Source of the DNA: Candidatus Accumulibacter sp. 66-26
GTDB taxonomy: Bacteria; Pseudomonadota; Gammaproteobacteria; Burkholderiales; Rhodocyclaceae
Length of the DNA: 64,000 nucleotides
NCBI GenBank assembly: GCA_001897745.1
Contig: MKUH01000006.1
Span: 98,482 to 162,481 of the forward strand
Direction of reading: 5' to 3'
Under the pieces are notes generated by a model, which had not been told where the DNA came from, did not search any database, and was given only the letters and a program-made list of their open reading frames with translations. The translations under genes were made by a program, and so were the position numbers. Numbering within the stretch: position 1 is the stretch's first letter; each line of letters opens with the position of its first letter. This document shows positions 1 to 9,671 of this stretch, piece after piece.

Positions 1-1
1 C

Positions 2-1120
2 CGGAAAGGACTCGCCGTTGCGGCGCTGGAACTGCAGTTCGCCGCGCCACTGGCCGGTGCCTTCGATCTCGTCGCGGATTTCCGGGCGCGCCAGGGCGTC
101 GACGCCCTGCGTGAAGAAGCCGTCGGGCGAACGTCCGCGCAGCTCGCTCTCGGTGAAGCCGGTGAGCGCGGCGACCGCGTTGTTGGCCGAGACGATTTTC
201 CCGCCGGCGTCGGTCACCAGGATCGCTTCGCCGTTGTGTTCGAAGATGCGCGCGTGCAGGCGCAGGGTTTCCTCGGCGGCCAGCTGGCCGGAGATGTCGA
301 CTACGTAGCCGATCAGTCCGATGAAGTTGCCGAGTTCGTCGCGCGCGACGGAAAGCGAGACGCTGGCCCAGAAGACTTCGCCCGACTTCTTGCGCCGGCG
401 CACGGTCATCTCGTGGCTGCCGTTCTCCAGGAAAGCGTTGAAGAAGGGGTCGTCGGCCTCGTCCTCGTCCCCGTCGGCGTAGAGCGCGAGGATGTGCTGG
501 CCGACGATTTCCTGCGCGCTGTAGCCGAACAGCACGGCGGCGCCGTGGTTCCAGCCGGTGATGTAGCCGTCGGTGTCCATCGTGATCACCGAATCGCGGA
601 TCTGGTCGAGCATCTGCGTCTGCCGCCGCACCTCCGCCTCGCTCGCGCCGAGCGCGCTGACCCGCCGGTCGTGGGAAAGGCGCGCGTGCAGCATGCCGGC
701 GAGCAGCGAGGCGAGGTCGGCGAAGCGCCGGACGGCGGCATGGTCGTAGGGCCGCTCGGGCGCGCCGACGCCGATGAAGCCGAGCACCTCTTCGCGGAAG
801 ACGAGCGGGAAGCCGAGCCGTTCGGGCGCGGCGCCGTCCGCTGGATGGCGCGCCAGCGTGCCGCTTGCCTCGGTCGCCGCGCGCAGCGGCGCCCATGCGG
901 CCGGTACGCCCGAGAGGGCGGTGCCGGCGAGCGCGAAGCAGCCTTCGCGGCTGTTCAGCGCGCTGCGGAAAAGCGCCGCGATGGCCTCGGCCGAAATCGG
1001 ACCGTCGCGATAGAGGGTCGCGTAGTAGAGCTGTCCGGCCAGTTCGAAGTCGGACGCTCCGGACGCTCCGGCGTCGTATCCGGGACTGAGGGCAGCACTG
1101 GGCTCGGGGGCCATATCCAT
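2..1120 (-). CDS. PAS-domain sensory protein, partial (N-terminal part)
   Basis: The reading frame is open from an ATG at 1120 (a second ATG lies at 1114) to the left edge, so about 373 N-terminal residues are visible and the C-terminus is missing. Roughly residues 20-160 look like a GAF-type sensory region. A PAS domain follows at about 168-285 (VITMDTDGYITGWN, then a PAC-like part with RRKKSGEVFWASVS), and a second PAS begins near 290 (ILVTDAGGKIVSANNAV). There is no signal peptide, so the protein is probably cytoplasmic. Proteins of this build usually end in GGDEF/EAL or histidine kinase output domains, but the output lies outside the window and cannot be named. No strong ribosome binding site is visible before either ATG. 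Confidence 0.75.
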   Translation of the reverse strand, partial: MDMAPEPSAALSPGYDAGASGASDFELAGQLYYATLYRDGPISAEAIAALFRSALNSREGCFALAGTALSGVPAAWAPLRAATEASGTLARHPADGAAPERLGFPLVFREEVLGFIGVGAPERPYDHAAVRRFADLASLLAGMLHARLSHDRRVSALGASEAEVRRQTQMLDQIRDSVITMDTDGYITGWNHGAAVLFGYSAQEIVGQHILALYADGDEDEADDPFFNAFLENGSHEMTVRRRKKSGEVFWASVSLSVARDELGNFIGLIGYVVDISGQLAAEETLRLHARIFEHNGEAILVTDAGGKIVSANNAVAALTGFTESELRGRSPDGFFTQGVDALARPEIRDEIEGTGQWRGELQFQRRNGESFP

Positions 1121-1149
1121 GTCCGCTATCGTTCTATCGTTCGTCGGGT

Positions 1150-2352
1150 CTAGTCGAGGTTGATCCTGCTGGCCCAGAAGAGGGCTGTGACCTGCGCCGC
1201 GGCATGGCTGGCCGGCGCGATGCCGTGCGCGGCGAGAATCGTCGCCGCCCGGGCGTGCTCTCCCGCCTCGCCGGCCTGCACCGCCGCGAGCAGTTCGCCG
1301 AGGACGCCGCGACGTTCGCCGAGCGCCGCGGTGATCGCGTCCTGCAGCGGCAGCGCGCCGAGAATGTCGCGCATCGGCAGCTTGAGCAGCACGTCGAGCA
1401 GCGAAAAGATGCCGATCATGAAGGCCGCGTCGCCGAGTTCCGGGATGTCCGGGGGGGCGGCGAGGGCGCCGCAGAGCAGCTCCATCTGGCGGCCGCGCGC
1501 GGCGGCGAGCTGCATCAACGGATTGGGTTCGTTGCTCAGGCCGAACTGGTTGGCGTAGATCAGGAGCTGCAGCCAGCGCTGCAGCTGGCGCCGGCCGAGG
1601 ATGGCGATGGCCTGGTTGAAGCTGCTGATCTGCGTCATGCCGCCGATCGCGACCGAGTTGACGAGGCGCAGCAGGTTGTACGACAGCTTGGGTTCTTCGC
1701 GGAAGACTTCCTCGATCGCCCGCGTCTCGGCGTCCTGCACGACCAGGCTGAGCAGCTTGAGCATCTTGACGCGCGCGGCGTCCGGGTCCGGCGCGCGCTC
1801 GGCGTCGGGCGCCGTCAGGAAGGTGCTGTCGCACAGCACGAAGCGCTTGCCGGCGAGCCAGTCGAACAGTTCCGGCGAGGCGACGCCGGTGGCGATCCGG
1901 CGCAGTTCCACCCGGTCGCAGTAGATCAGTTCGAGGGCCGGCAGTTCATGGCGCGAGAACGACGCGTCCAGCAGCAAGTGGTCGAAGGCGGTCAGCGGGG
2001 CGCGGCGGATCGCGTCGGCGCGGTCGACGCGCAGGGCGAAGTGGTAGCCCCGCTTGCGCAGCGCAGCGCATTCGGCGAGCGCCGCCGGGGCGTCGAGGGT
2101 GTGCTCGGGAAGGACGAAAACCGCTTGGTCGCTTCCGAATTTCTGAATAAACTCGCCCTGCACCAGCCATTCCGGCGCGATCGGCAGCAAGAGCGGTATC
2201 CTGTCGGCGAGCGGCGCAGCGCCGGACTCGGTAAAGCAATCGATGAACTCGCCGGCCGTAATGCGGTCCATGGCGTCGGTCTGCCAATGCAGGGCCGACC
2301 AGGATCGCTCCGGTCCGAGCATCGGATGAAAGAAAAAATAAGGTGCGGGCAT
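1150..2352 (-). CDS. HDOD-domain protein with degenerate EAL-like N-terminus (YuxH/CdgJ type)
   Basis: A 400-residue soluble protein. The C-terminal half (about 205-390) is an HDOD domain, seen in the stretch EEPKLSYNLLRLVNS, the IAILGRRQLQRWLQLL helix and the FMIGIFSLLDVLL segment. The N-terminal half resembles the EAL-like part of the YuxH/CdgJ family but has no EAL signature, so phosphodiesterase activity is not expected. HDOD proteins act in signalling, motility and stress control, and the exact role here is unknown. The start at 2352 gives a natural N-terminus (MPAPYFFF); AGGAA sits almost next to this ATG, so the true start could differ slightly. It is divergent from tupA and lies 29 bp from the PAS protein on the same strand. 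Confidence 0.75.
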   Translation of the reverse strand: MPAPYFFFHPMLGPERSWSALHWQTDAMDRITAGEFIDCFTESGAAPLADRIPLLLPIAPEWLVQGEFIQKFGSDQAVFVLPEHTLDAPAALAECAALRKRGYHFALRVDRADAIRRAPLTAFDHLLLDASFSRHELPALELIYCDRVELRRIATGVASPELFDWLAGKRFVLCDSTFLTAPDAERAPDPDAARVKMLKLLSLVVQDAETRAIEEVFREEPKLSYNLLRLVNSVAIGGMTQISSFNQAIAILGRRQLQRWLQLLIYANQFGLSNEPNPLMQLAAARGRQMELLCGALAAPPDIPELGDAAFMIGIFSLLDVLLKLPMRDILGALPLQDAITAALGERRGVLGELLAAVQAGEAGEHARAATILAAHGIAPASHAAAQVTALFWASRINLD

Positions 2353-2499
2353 TTCCTGTTCTTGGTTTCTGCAGCTTTCGCGCGGCGCGGCGGATTGCCC
2401 GGAGGCGCCCGTGAGCGAGGCTGGATATGCTTGCCAGGGCAGATAGTAATGCGGCGACGCCCTAAAATTCAAACGACACTCACGAGAAGGAGTAACGAC

Positions 2500-3324
2500 A
2501 TGTTGAAGGCAGCCTTTAGCCGGTTCGGCGCTTATGCGCTTATGTCCTTGTTCCTCGGCGCCATTTCGCTTTCGGCCAACGCCCGCGACCTGCGCCTGGC
2601 GACGACGACGAGCACCGAGAACTCCGGCCTGCTGCGCGTCATCCTGCCGATCTTCGAAGCCAAGCAGGGGATCAAGGTGCATGTCGTCTCGGTCGGCACC
2701 GGCAAGGCGCTCAAGCTTGGCGAGAACGGCGACGTGGACGTCGTGCTGGTGCATGCGCGCGAGGCCGAGGACGCCTTCGTCGCGGCCGGCCACGGCGTGA
2801 ACCGGCGCGACGTGATGTACAACGACTTCATCCTGGTCGGCCCGCCGAGCGATCCGGCCGGCATCCGCGGCGGCAAGGACGTGCTCGAGGCCTTCCGCCG
2901 GCTGGCGGCGGGCAAGGCGCGCTTCATCTCGCGCGGCGACGATTCGGGCACCGACAAGATGGAGCAGAGCTACTGGAAGCAGATCGGCGTCACGCCCAAG
3001 GGCACGCCCTGGCATGTCTCGGCCGGGCTCGGCATGGGCGAGGTGCTGACGATGGCCGGCGAGATGCAGGGCTACACGCTGTCCGACCGCGCCACCTACG
3101 CCGCCTACAAGGCGAAGACCGGGCTGGAAATCTCGATGCAGGGCGATCCGCGCATGTTCAATCCCTACGGCATCATGGCCGTCAATCCGAAGAAGTATCC
3201 GGACATCAACTTCGCCGGCGCGATGGCGCTGATCGAGTGGATGACCGGCGCCGAGGGACGCGCGGCGATCAGCGCCTTCAAGCCGAGCGGTGAACAGCTC
3301 TTCTTCATCACGCCGGCGAAGTAA
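2500..3324 (+). CDS. tupA: Tungstate ABC transporter, substrate-binding protein
   Basis: 274 residues with an N-terminal signal peptide ending near ANA-RD. The mature protein begins with the TupA/ModA-like oxyanion motif TTTSTENSGLL, followed by the FEAKQGIKVHVVSVGTGKAL and GDVDVVLVHA segments and the later RGDDSGTDKME region typical of TupA rather than ModA. It should bind tungstate in the periplasm and deliver it to TupBC, supplying W for tungstopterin enzymes. The start at 2500 has a good ribosome binding site (GAAGGAG). tupB follows after 12 bp and tupC overlaps tupB. The TupA assignment is confident from the motif; tungstate against molybdate specificity is inferred from the family. Confidence 0.9.
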   Translation: MLKAAFSRFGAYALMSLFLGAISLSANARDLRLATTTSTENSGLLRVILPIFEAKQGIKVHVVSVGTGKALKLGENGDVDVVLVHAREAEDAFVAAGHGVNRRDVMYNDFILVGPPSDPAGIRGGKDVLEAFRRLAAGKARFISRGDDSGTDKMEQSYWKQIGVTPKGTPWHVSAGLGMGEVLTMAGEMQGYTLSDRATYAAYKAKTGLEISMQGDPRMFNPYGIMAVNPKKYPDINFAGAMALIEWMTGAEGRAAISAFKPSGEQLFFITPAK

Positions 3325-3336
3325 GGCAAACCCGGC

Positions 3337-4029
3337 TTGGAATTGCTCGAAACCACCCGGCAGGCGCTGCTTCTGCTGTTTTCCGCCGATGCCGAGCTGT
3401 GGGGCATCGTCGGCGTTTCGCTTTCCGTCTCGCTGATCGCCATGGCCGTCGCGCTGCCGGTCGGCGTCGGCATGGGCTACCTGCTCGCCAGCGTCGAGTT
3501 TCCCGGCCGGCGGCCGCTGATCGTGCTGATCCAGGGGCTGCTCGCTTCGCCGACCGTCGTCGTCGGCCTGCTGCTCTATCTGCTGCTCTCGCGGCAGGGC
3601 GCGTTCGGCCAGCTGCAGCTGCTATTCACGCAAACGGCGATGATCGTCGGGCAGGTGCTCATCGCGCTGCCGGTGCTCATCGCCTTTTCGCTCTCCGCGC
3701 TGCAGTCGGCCGATCCGCGGGCGCGCGAAACGGCGCTCGCGCTCGGCGCCTCCGGGCCGCGCGTGGCGTGGACCATGCTCGTCGAAGTGCGCTTCGCGCT
3801 CATGGCGGCGGTGTGCAGCGCCTTCGGGCGCGTCGTTTCCGAAGTCGGCTGCTCGCTGATGGTCGGCGGCAACATCGCCGGCGTGACGCGCAACATTCCG
3901 ACCGCCATCGCGCTCGAAACGAGCAAGGGCGAATTCGCGCAAGGCGTCGCGCTCGGCATCGTCCTGCTCGTCGTCGCGCTCGGCGTCAACTCGGCATTCG
4001 CCTTTTTCCAGGGAGGCGCGCAGCGATGA
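3337..4029 (+). CDS. tupB: Tungstate ABC transporter, permease
   Basis: 230 residues, strongly hydrophobic, with about five membrane segments. It carries the EAA-type cytoplasmic loop of binding-protein-dependent permeases (ALALGASGPRVAWTMLVEVR). In the inner membrane it should form the tungstate channel together with TupC. The start is a TTG at 3337, because no ATG lies between the tupA stop and the first membrane segment. The stop TGA overlaps the tupC ATG as ATGA, indicating translational coupling. Length and arrangement match the usual TupB. Confidence 0.87.
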   Translation: MELLETTRQALLLLFSADAELWGIVGVSLSVSLIAMAVALPVGVGMGYLLASVEFPGRRPLIVLIQGLLASPTVVVGLLLYLLLSRQGAFGQLQLLFTQTAMIVGQVLIALPVLIAFSLSALQSADPRARETALALGASGPRVAWTMLVEVRFALMAAVCSAFGRVVSEVGCSLMVGGNIAGVTRNIPTAIALETSKGEFAQGVALGIVLLVVALGVNSAFAFFQGGAQR

Positions 4030-4686
4030 CTCTGCTGTCGGTCGCGGGGCTGGAAAAGTCCTTCGGCGAGCGCCGCCTGTTCGCCATCGATGAACTGGCG
4101 CTGGCTGCCGGCGAAAGCTATGCGCTGACCGGCGAGAACGGCGCCGGCAAGTCGACGCTGCTGCGCATCCTCGCCGGCATCGACCAGCCGGAGCGCGGCA
4201 GCGGCCAGTACGCCGACCGCGCCTTCGGCTGGCAACCGTATCCGGACTGGCTGCGGCACGAAGTGATCTATGTGCACCAGCAGCCGTATCTCTTTCACAC
4301 CGGCGTGCTCGATAATATCGCCTACGGCCTGCGCGCCCGCGGCATCGAGCGCGCCGAGCGCGAGCGGCGGGTCGCCGCCGCCGTCGCCTGGGCGCGCCTC
4401 GAACACCTGCTCGACACGCCGCCGCAGAAGCTGTCGGGCGGCGAGAAGCAGCGCGTCGCGCTGGCCCGCGCCTGGGTGCTCAAGCCGCGGGTGCTGCTGC
4501 TCGACGAGCCGACGGCCAACCTCGACGCCGAATCGCGCCAGCAGACGCTGGCGCTGGTGCGCGAGTTCTGCGGGCCGCGCACGGCCGCCGTGATCGCCTG
4601 CCACGACCGCGACGTGATCGAGCTGCCGCACATGCGCCGCCTGCATCTTGCCGGCGGCGGGATCGAAGTTTGCATGGAGAATTGCA

Positions 4687-4697
<11 letters not shown>
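4026..4697 (+). CDS. tupC: Tungstate ABC transporter, ATP-binding protein
   Basis: 223 residues forming a single ABC ATPase domain: Walker A GENGAGKST, Q-loop VHQQPYLF, signature [15 protein letters not shown], Walker B LLLDEPTANLD, and a switch His in ACHDRD. It powers tungstate import through TupB. Its start overlaps the tupB stop by 4 bp. Its last 11 bp overlap the start of the NtrC-type regulator gene downstream, tying the transporter to the two-component system in one transcript. Confidence 0.88.
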
Positions 4698-6111
<1,414 letters not shown>

Positions 6112-6119
6112 TCCGCGCC

Positions 6120-8222
6120 ATGGGTCTGCCCGCGCTGCTGCGCCCGCTGTTCGACTATTTCGGCGCCTCGGTCCGCGCCAAGCTGCTCTTCCTCGTGCTG
6201 GCGCCGCTGCTGCTCGGCTTCCCGGTGCTGATGGCGCTGGTCTGGTACTGGAGCGACAGCAGCTACCAGAAACTGCTGATCTTCAAGGTCGGCAGCGATC
6301 TCGTCACGGCGCACGAATACTTCGATCGCGTGGTCAAGGGCGTCGGCACGCAGGTCGACGCACTGGCCGCTTCGCAGCGCCTGCAGGCGGCGATCGCGAG
6401 CAAGCAGGACGCGGCGATCGCCGCCGAGCTGGAAGCCGCGCGGCGGCGCAACGGACTCGACTTCATCTACCTGCTCGATCGCTCCGGCAAGGTGCGTCTG
6501 GCCGCCGCCGCGCAGCGCACGGCGGCCGACCACGCCGTCTGGCCGGTGGTGCGGGCGGCGCTGCACGGCAGCGCGGGCAGCGCCATCGACGTCTACGACG
6601 CCGCCCAGCTTGCCGCCGTCGACGCCTCTCTGGCCGAGCGCGCCGGCATCAATCTGGTGCCGACGCCCAAGGCCGCGCCCGACGTGCGCAAGAGCGAGAC
6701 GAGCGGCATGGTCATCCACGCCGCAGCGCCCATCGTCAATGCGGGCGAGCAGCTGATCGGCGTCGTCGAGGGCGGGCTTCTGCTCAACGGCAATCTCGGC
6801 ATCGTCGATACGATCAACGCCATCGTCTACCGCGACGGTTCGCTGCCGCTGGCCAGCAAGGGAACGACCACGCTCTTCCTCGGCGACACGCGGATCGCCA
6901 CCAACGTGCGTCTGTTCGAGGGCGAACGCGCGCTCGGCACGCGCGTCTCGCAGCGCGTGCGCGACCATGTCCTGACGCAGGGCAAGACCTGGCTGGACAC
7001 CGCCTTCGTGGTCAACGACCTGTACGTTTCCGGCTACGAGCCGGTGCTCGACAGCTTCGGCAAGCGCGTCGGCATGCTCTACGTCGGCTTCCTCGAAGCG
7101 CCGTTCCGCTCGGCCAAGGAAAACGCGCTGGCGCTGATCTTCGCGATCTTCGCGGCGATCAGCCTGATCGGCTGCGCCTGGTCGCTGAACTGGGCGCGCG
7201 GCATCTTCCGGCCCATCGAACGCATGAACCGCACCATCGCGCGCATCGACGGCGGTGAATCCGGCGCGCGCGTCGGCGAGACGGGCAGCCGCGACGAACT
7301 CGGCCGGCTGGCCGGCGAGTTCGACCATCTGCTCGACGTGCTGGCGCAGAAGCGCGACGAGCTGCAGCGCTCGGCCGACGAGCTCGACCACAAGGTCGCC
7401 GAGCGCACGGCCGAGCTGGAGGAGGCCAACGCCCGTCTGCGCGTCGCGCAGCGCCAGCTGGTGATCAGCGAGAAGCTGGCGGCCATCGGCGAACTGACGG
7501 CCGGCGTCGCGCACGAGATCAACAACCCGATCGCCGTCGTGCAGGGCAACCTCGACGTGCTGCGCGAAGAACTTGGCCCGGCCGCGCAGCCGGTCGCCAC
7601 CGAAATCCGCCTGATCGACGAGCAGGTCGACCGCATCCGCGTCATCGTCACCAAGCTGCTGCAGTTCGCCCGGCCCGGCGAGTTCGCCGGCTACGTCGAA
7701 CCGGTCGATTGCGCCGCCGTGCTCGCCGACTGCCTGGTGCTCGCCCGCCACCACCTGGGCAAACGCAGCGTGCGCGTCGAGCAGGACTACGCGGCCACGC
7801 ACTGGGTCGGCATCAACCGGCAGGAACTGCAGCAGGTGCTGATCAATCTGATCGTCAACGCCGTGCAGGCGATGCCGGACGGCGGCACGCTGACGCTCTC
7901 CGCGCGCGACTGGTACGAAGGCGGCGGCGAGGACGGCGGCGGCGAGCCGGAGATCGTCCCGGCGGGCGCCGCGCCGCACGGCGTGCGCATCGACGTGCGC
8001 GACACCGGCGAAGGCATCCGCCCCGAAGACCTCGACCGCATCTTCGACCCCTTCTTTACGACCAAGAAGACACAGGGCACCGGCCTCGGCCTGTCGATCA
8101 GCTACTCGCTGATCGAACGCTACGGCGGGCGCATCACCGTGCACAGCGTGCGCGGCGCCGGCGCCACCTTCTCGGTCTGGCTGCGCTGCGAACCGGAATA
8201 CTCGGGGAGCGAGACCGTCTGA
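6120..8222 (+). CDS. Membrane histidine kinase with Cache-type sensor, HAMP, HisKA and HATPase
   Basis: 700 residues. A membrane segment at about 18-42 leads into a long periplasmic Cache-like sensor (about 45-335). A second membrane segment follows at about 340-362, then HAMP, a coiled coil and HisKA with phosphoacceptor H465 in GVAHEINNPIAV. The HATPase domain has an N box in VLINLIVNAVQAMP, a G1 box DTGEGI and a G2 box GTGLGLSIS. This is the DctB/NtrB-like class that partners NtrC-type regulators, and the regulator gene lies immediately upstream. The ligand of the sensor is unknown. Coupling to tupABC makes an oxyanion or a tungsten-enzyme substrate plausible. The ATG at 6120 is chosen because it precedes the first membrane segment. 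Confidence 0.88.
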   Translation: MGLPALLRPLFDYFGASVRAKLLFLVLAPLLLGFPVLMALVWYWSDSSYQKLLIFKVGSDLVTAHEYFDRVVKGVGTQVDALAASQRLQAAIASKQDAAIAAELEAARRRNGLDFIYLLDRSGKVRLAAAAQRTAADHAVWPVVRAALHGSAGSAIDVYDAAQLAAVDASLAERAGINLVPTPKAAPDVRKSETSGMVIHAAAPIVNAGEQLIGVVEGGLLLNGNLGIVDTINAIVYRDGSLPLASKGTTTLFLGDTRIATNVRLFEGERALGTRVSQRVRDHVLTQGKTWLDTAFVVNDLYVSGYEPVLDSFGKRVGMLYVGFLEAPFRSAKENALALIFAIFAAISLIGCAWSLNWARGIFRPIERMNRTIARIDGGESGARVGETGSRDELGRLAGEFDHLLDVLAQKRDELQRSADELDHKVAERTAELEEANARLRVAQRQLVISEKLAAIGELTAGVAHEINNPIAVVQGNLDVLREELGPAAQPVATEIRLIDEQVDRIRVIVTKLLQFARPGEFAGYVEPVDCAAVLADCLVLARHHLGKRSVRVEQDYAATHWVGINRQELQQVLINLIVNAVQAMPDGGTLTLSARDWYEGGGEDGGGEPEIVPAGAAPHGVRIDVRDTGEGIRPEDLDRIFDPFFTTKKTQGTGLGLSISYSLIERYGGRITVHSVRGAGATFSVWLRCEPEYSGSETV

Positions 8223-8239
8223 GCGCGAAAATGCTGCGC

Positions 8240-8298
8240 CGCGTATTTTCCTCGGTCCGGCAAAGGCTTAAACTGTCGGGCTCCAGGGAAAATACGCG
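8240..8298. repeat. 12-bp perfect inverted repeat in the intergenic space
   Basis: CGCGTATTTTCC at 8240-8251 is repeated in perfect inverted form at 8287-8298, with 35 bp between. It lies between the end of the kinase gene and the aminotransferase gene. The right arm has no T-run, so it is not a standard intrinsic terminator. An operator or an RNA hairpin in the aminotransferase leader is possible. Confidence 0.6.
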
Positions 8299-8380
8299 AG
8301 GGCGCCGTGTGGCGCCGTCCCGACGGTCCGGCCGGGCAGGCCGGAAAGACGGGATAGACCGCTCCAACCATTTCAGATTG

Positions 8381-9571
8381 ATGCCCATGACCGCCCCCGA
8401 TTTCAACCGCCTGTTCTCCACCCGCGCCCGCGAACTGCAAAGCTCGGCGATCCGCGAAATCCTCAAGATCACCGAACTCCCCGAAGTCATTTCCTTTGCC
8501 GGCGGCCTGCCGGCCCCGGTCACCTTCCCGGTCGACGAAATGCGCGCGGCGATGACGCAGGTGCTCGCCGGCAACGGCCGCGAGGCCTTGCAGTACAGCA
8601 CGACCGAAGGCTATGCGCCGCTGCGCGAATGGATCGCCCGGCGCTGCAGCACGCCCGAGGCGCCGGTCGATGCCGATCAGGTGCTGATCGTCTCCGGTTC
8701 GCAGCAGGGGCTGGACCTGCTCTCCAAGGCGCTGGTCGATGCGGGCGACACGGTGCTCGTCGAAACGCCGACCTATCTCGGCGCGCTGCAGGCCTTCTCG
8801 CTGTTCGGTCCGAAGTTCATCCCGGTCGCCGCCGACGAGGACGGCCTGCTGCCCGAGTCGATGGACGAATCGATGCGCGGCGCCAAGTTCCTCTACTGCC
8901 TGCCCAACTTCCAGAACCCGACCGGCCGCCTGCTGCCGGAAGCGCGCCGCCGTCAGCTTGCGCAGCGCGCGCGCGAGCTCGACCTGCTGATCCTCGAGGA
9001 CGATCCCTACGGCGCGCTGTCCTACGACGGCGAAACGCCGCCGTCGATCCGCTCGCTGGCGCCCGAGCGCACGGTCTATATGGGCTCCTTCTCCAAGGTG
9101 CTGGCTCCCGGCCTGCGCATCGGCTACGTGATCGCGCCGCCGGCGCTGCGCGCCAAGCTCGTGCAGGCCAAGCAGGCGACCGACCTGCACACCGCGACGC
9201 TGTCGCAGATGGCCGTTTACGAAGTGATCAAGGACGGCTTCCTCGATACGCACATCCCGACCATCCGCGCGCTCTACCGCGACCAGTGCCAGGCCATGAT
9301 CGACGCGCTCGAACGCCACATGCCGCAAGGCGTGCGCTGGAACCGGCCGCGCGGCGGCATGTTCCTGTGGGCCGAACTGCCGCGCGGCATGGACGCCTCC
9401 AAGGTGCTCGCCAAGGCCGTCGAGCAGAAGGTCGCCTTCGTCCCCGGCGCGCCGTTCTTCGCGGCCGATCCGGAAATCGAATCGCTGCGTCTGGCCTTCG
9501 TCACCGTGCCGCCGCCGCGCATCGAGGAAGGCGTCGAGCGGCTCGCCGGCGTCATCCGCAGCTTCGCCTGA
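8381..9571 (+). CDS. PLP-dependent aminotransferase, class I/II (2-aminoadipate aminotransferase-like)
   Basis: 396 residues (390 if the second ATG at 8387 is used). It has the fold-type I aminotransferase features: ISFAGGLPAPVTFP near the N-terminus, CLPNFQNPTGR, LILEDDPYGALSY with the PLP-phenol-binding Asp, the PLP lysine in YMGSFSKVLAPGLRIGY, and a C-terminal substrate Arg in LRLAFV. The pattern FAGGLP plus GSFSKVLAPGLRIGY is typical of the LysN/MocR-C-terminal-like branch, which acts on aromatic amino acids, aminoadipate or similar substrates. There is no GntR-like DNA-binding domain, so it is an enzyme and not a MocR regulator. The precise substrate cannot be told from sequence. Confidence 0.85.
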   Translation: MPMTAPDFNRLFSTRARELQSSAIREILKITELPEVISFAGGLPAPVTFPVDEMRAAMTQVLAGNGREALQYSTTEGYAPLREWIARRCSTPEAPVDADQVLIVSGSQQGLDLLSKALVDAGDTVLVETPTYLGALQAFSLFGPKFIPVAADEDGLLPESMDESMRGAKFLYCLPNFQNPTGRLLPEARRRQLAQRARELDLLILEDDPYGALSYDGETPPSIRSLAPERTVYMGSFSKVLAPGLRIGYVIAPPALRAKLVQAKQATDLHTATLSQMAVYEVIKDGFLDTHIPTIRALYRDQCQAMIDALERHMPQGVRWNRPRGGMFLWAELPRGMDASKVLAKAVEQKVAFVPGAPFFAADPEIESLRLAFVTVPPPRIEEGVERLAGVIRSFA

Positions 9572-9671
9572 GCGGCGGCCCGGCAAGCAAGGCGCAGCGT
9601 CGTCGCCTCGTCGTTGAGGCGATGACGGCCTCTCGGGTATAGTCGCCCGGTCATCCACCCGGAATACCTTC

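Noticed and set aside
1204..3324. Very long open frame running through the antisense of the HDOD gene into tupA
   Set aside because: The part before 2500 is antisense GC-rich shadow coding. tupA starts at 2500 with a signal peptide and ribosome binding site.
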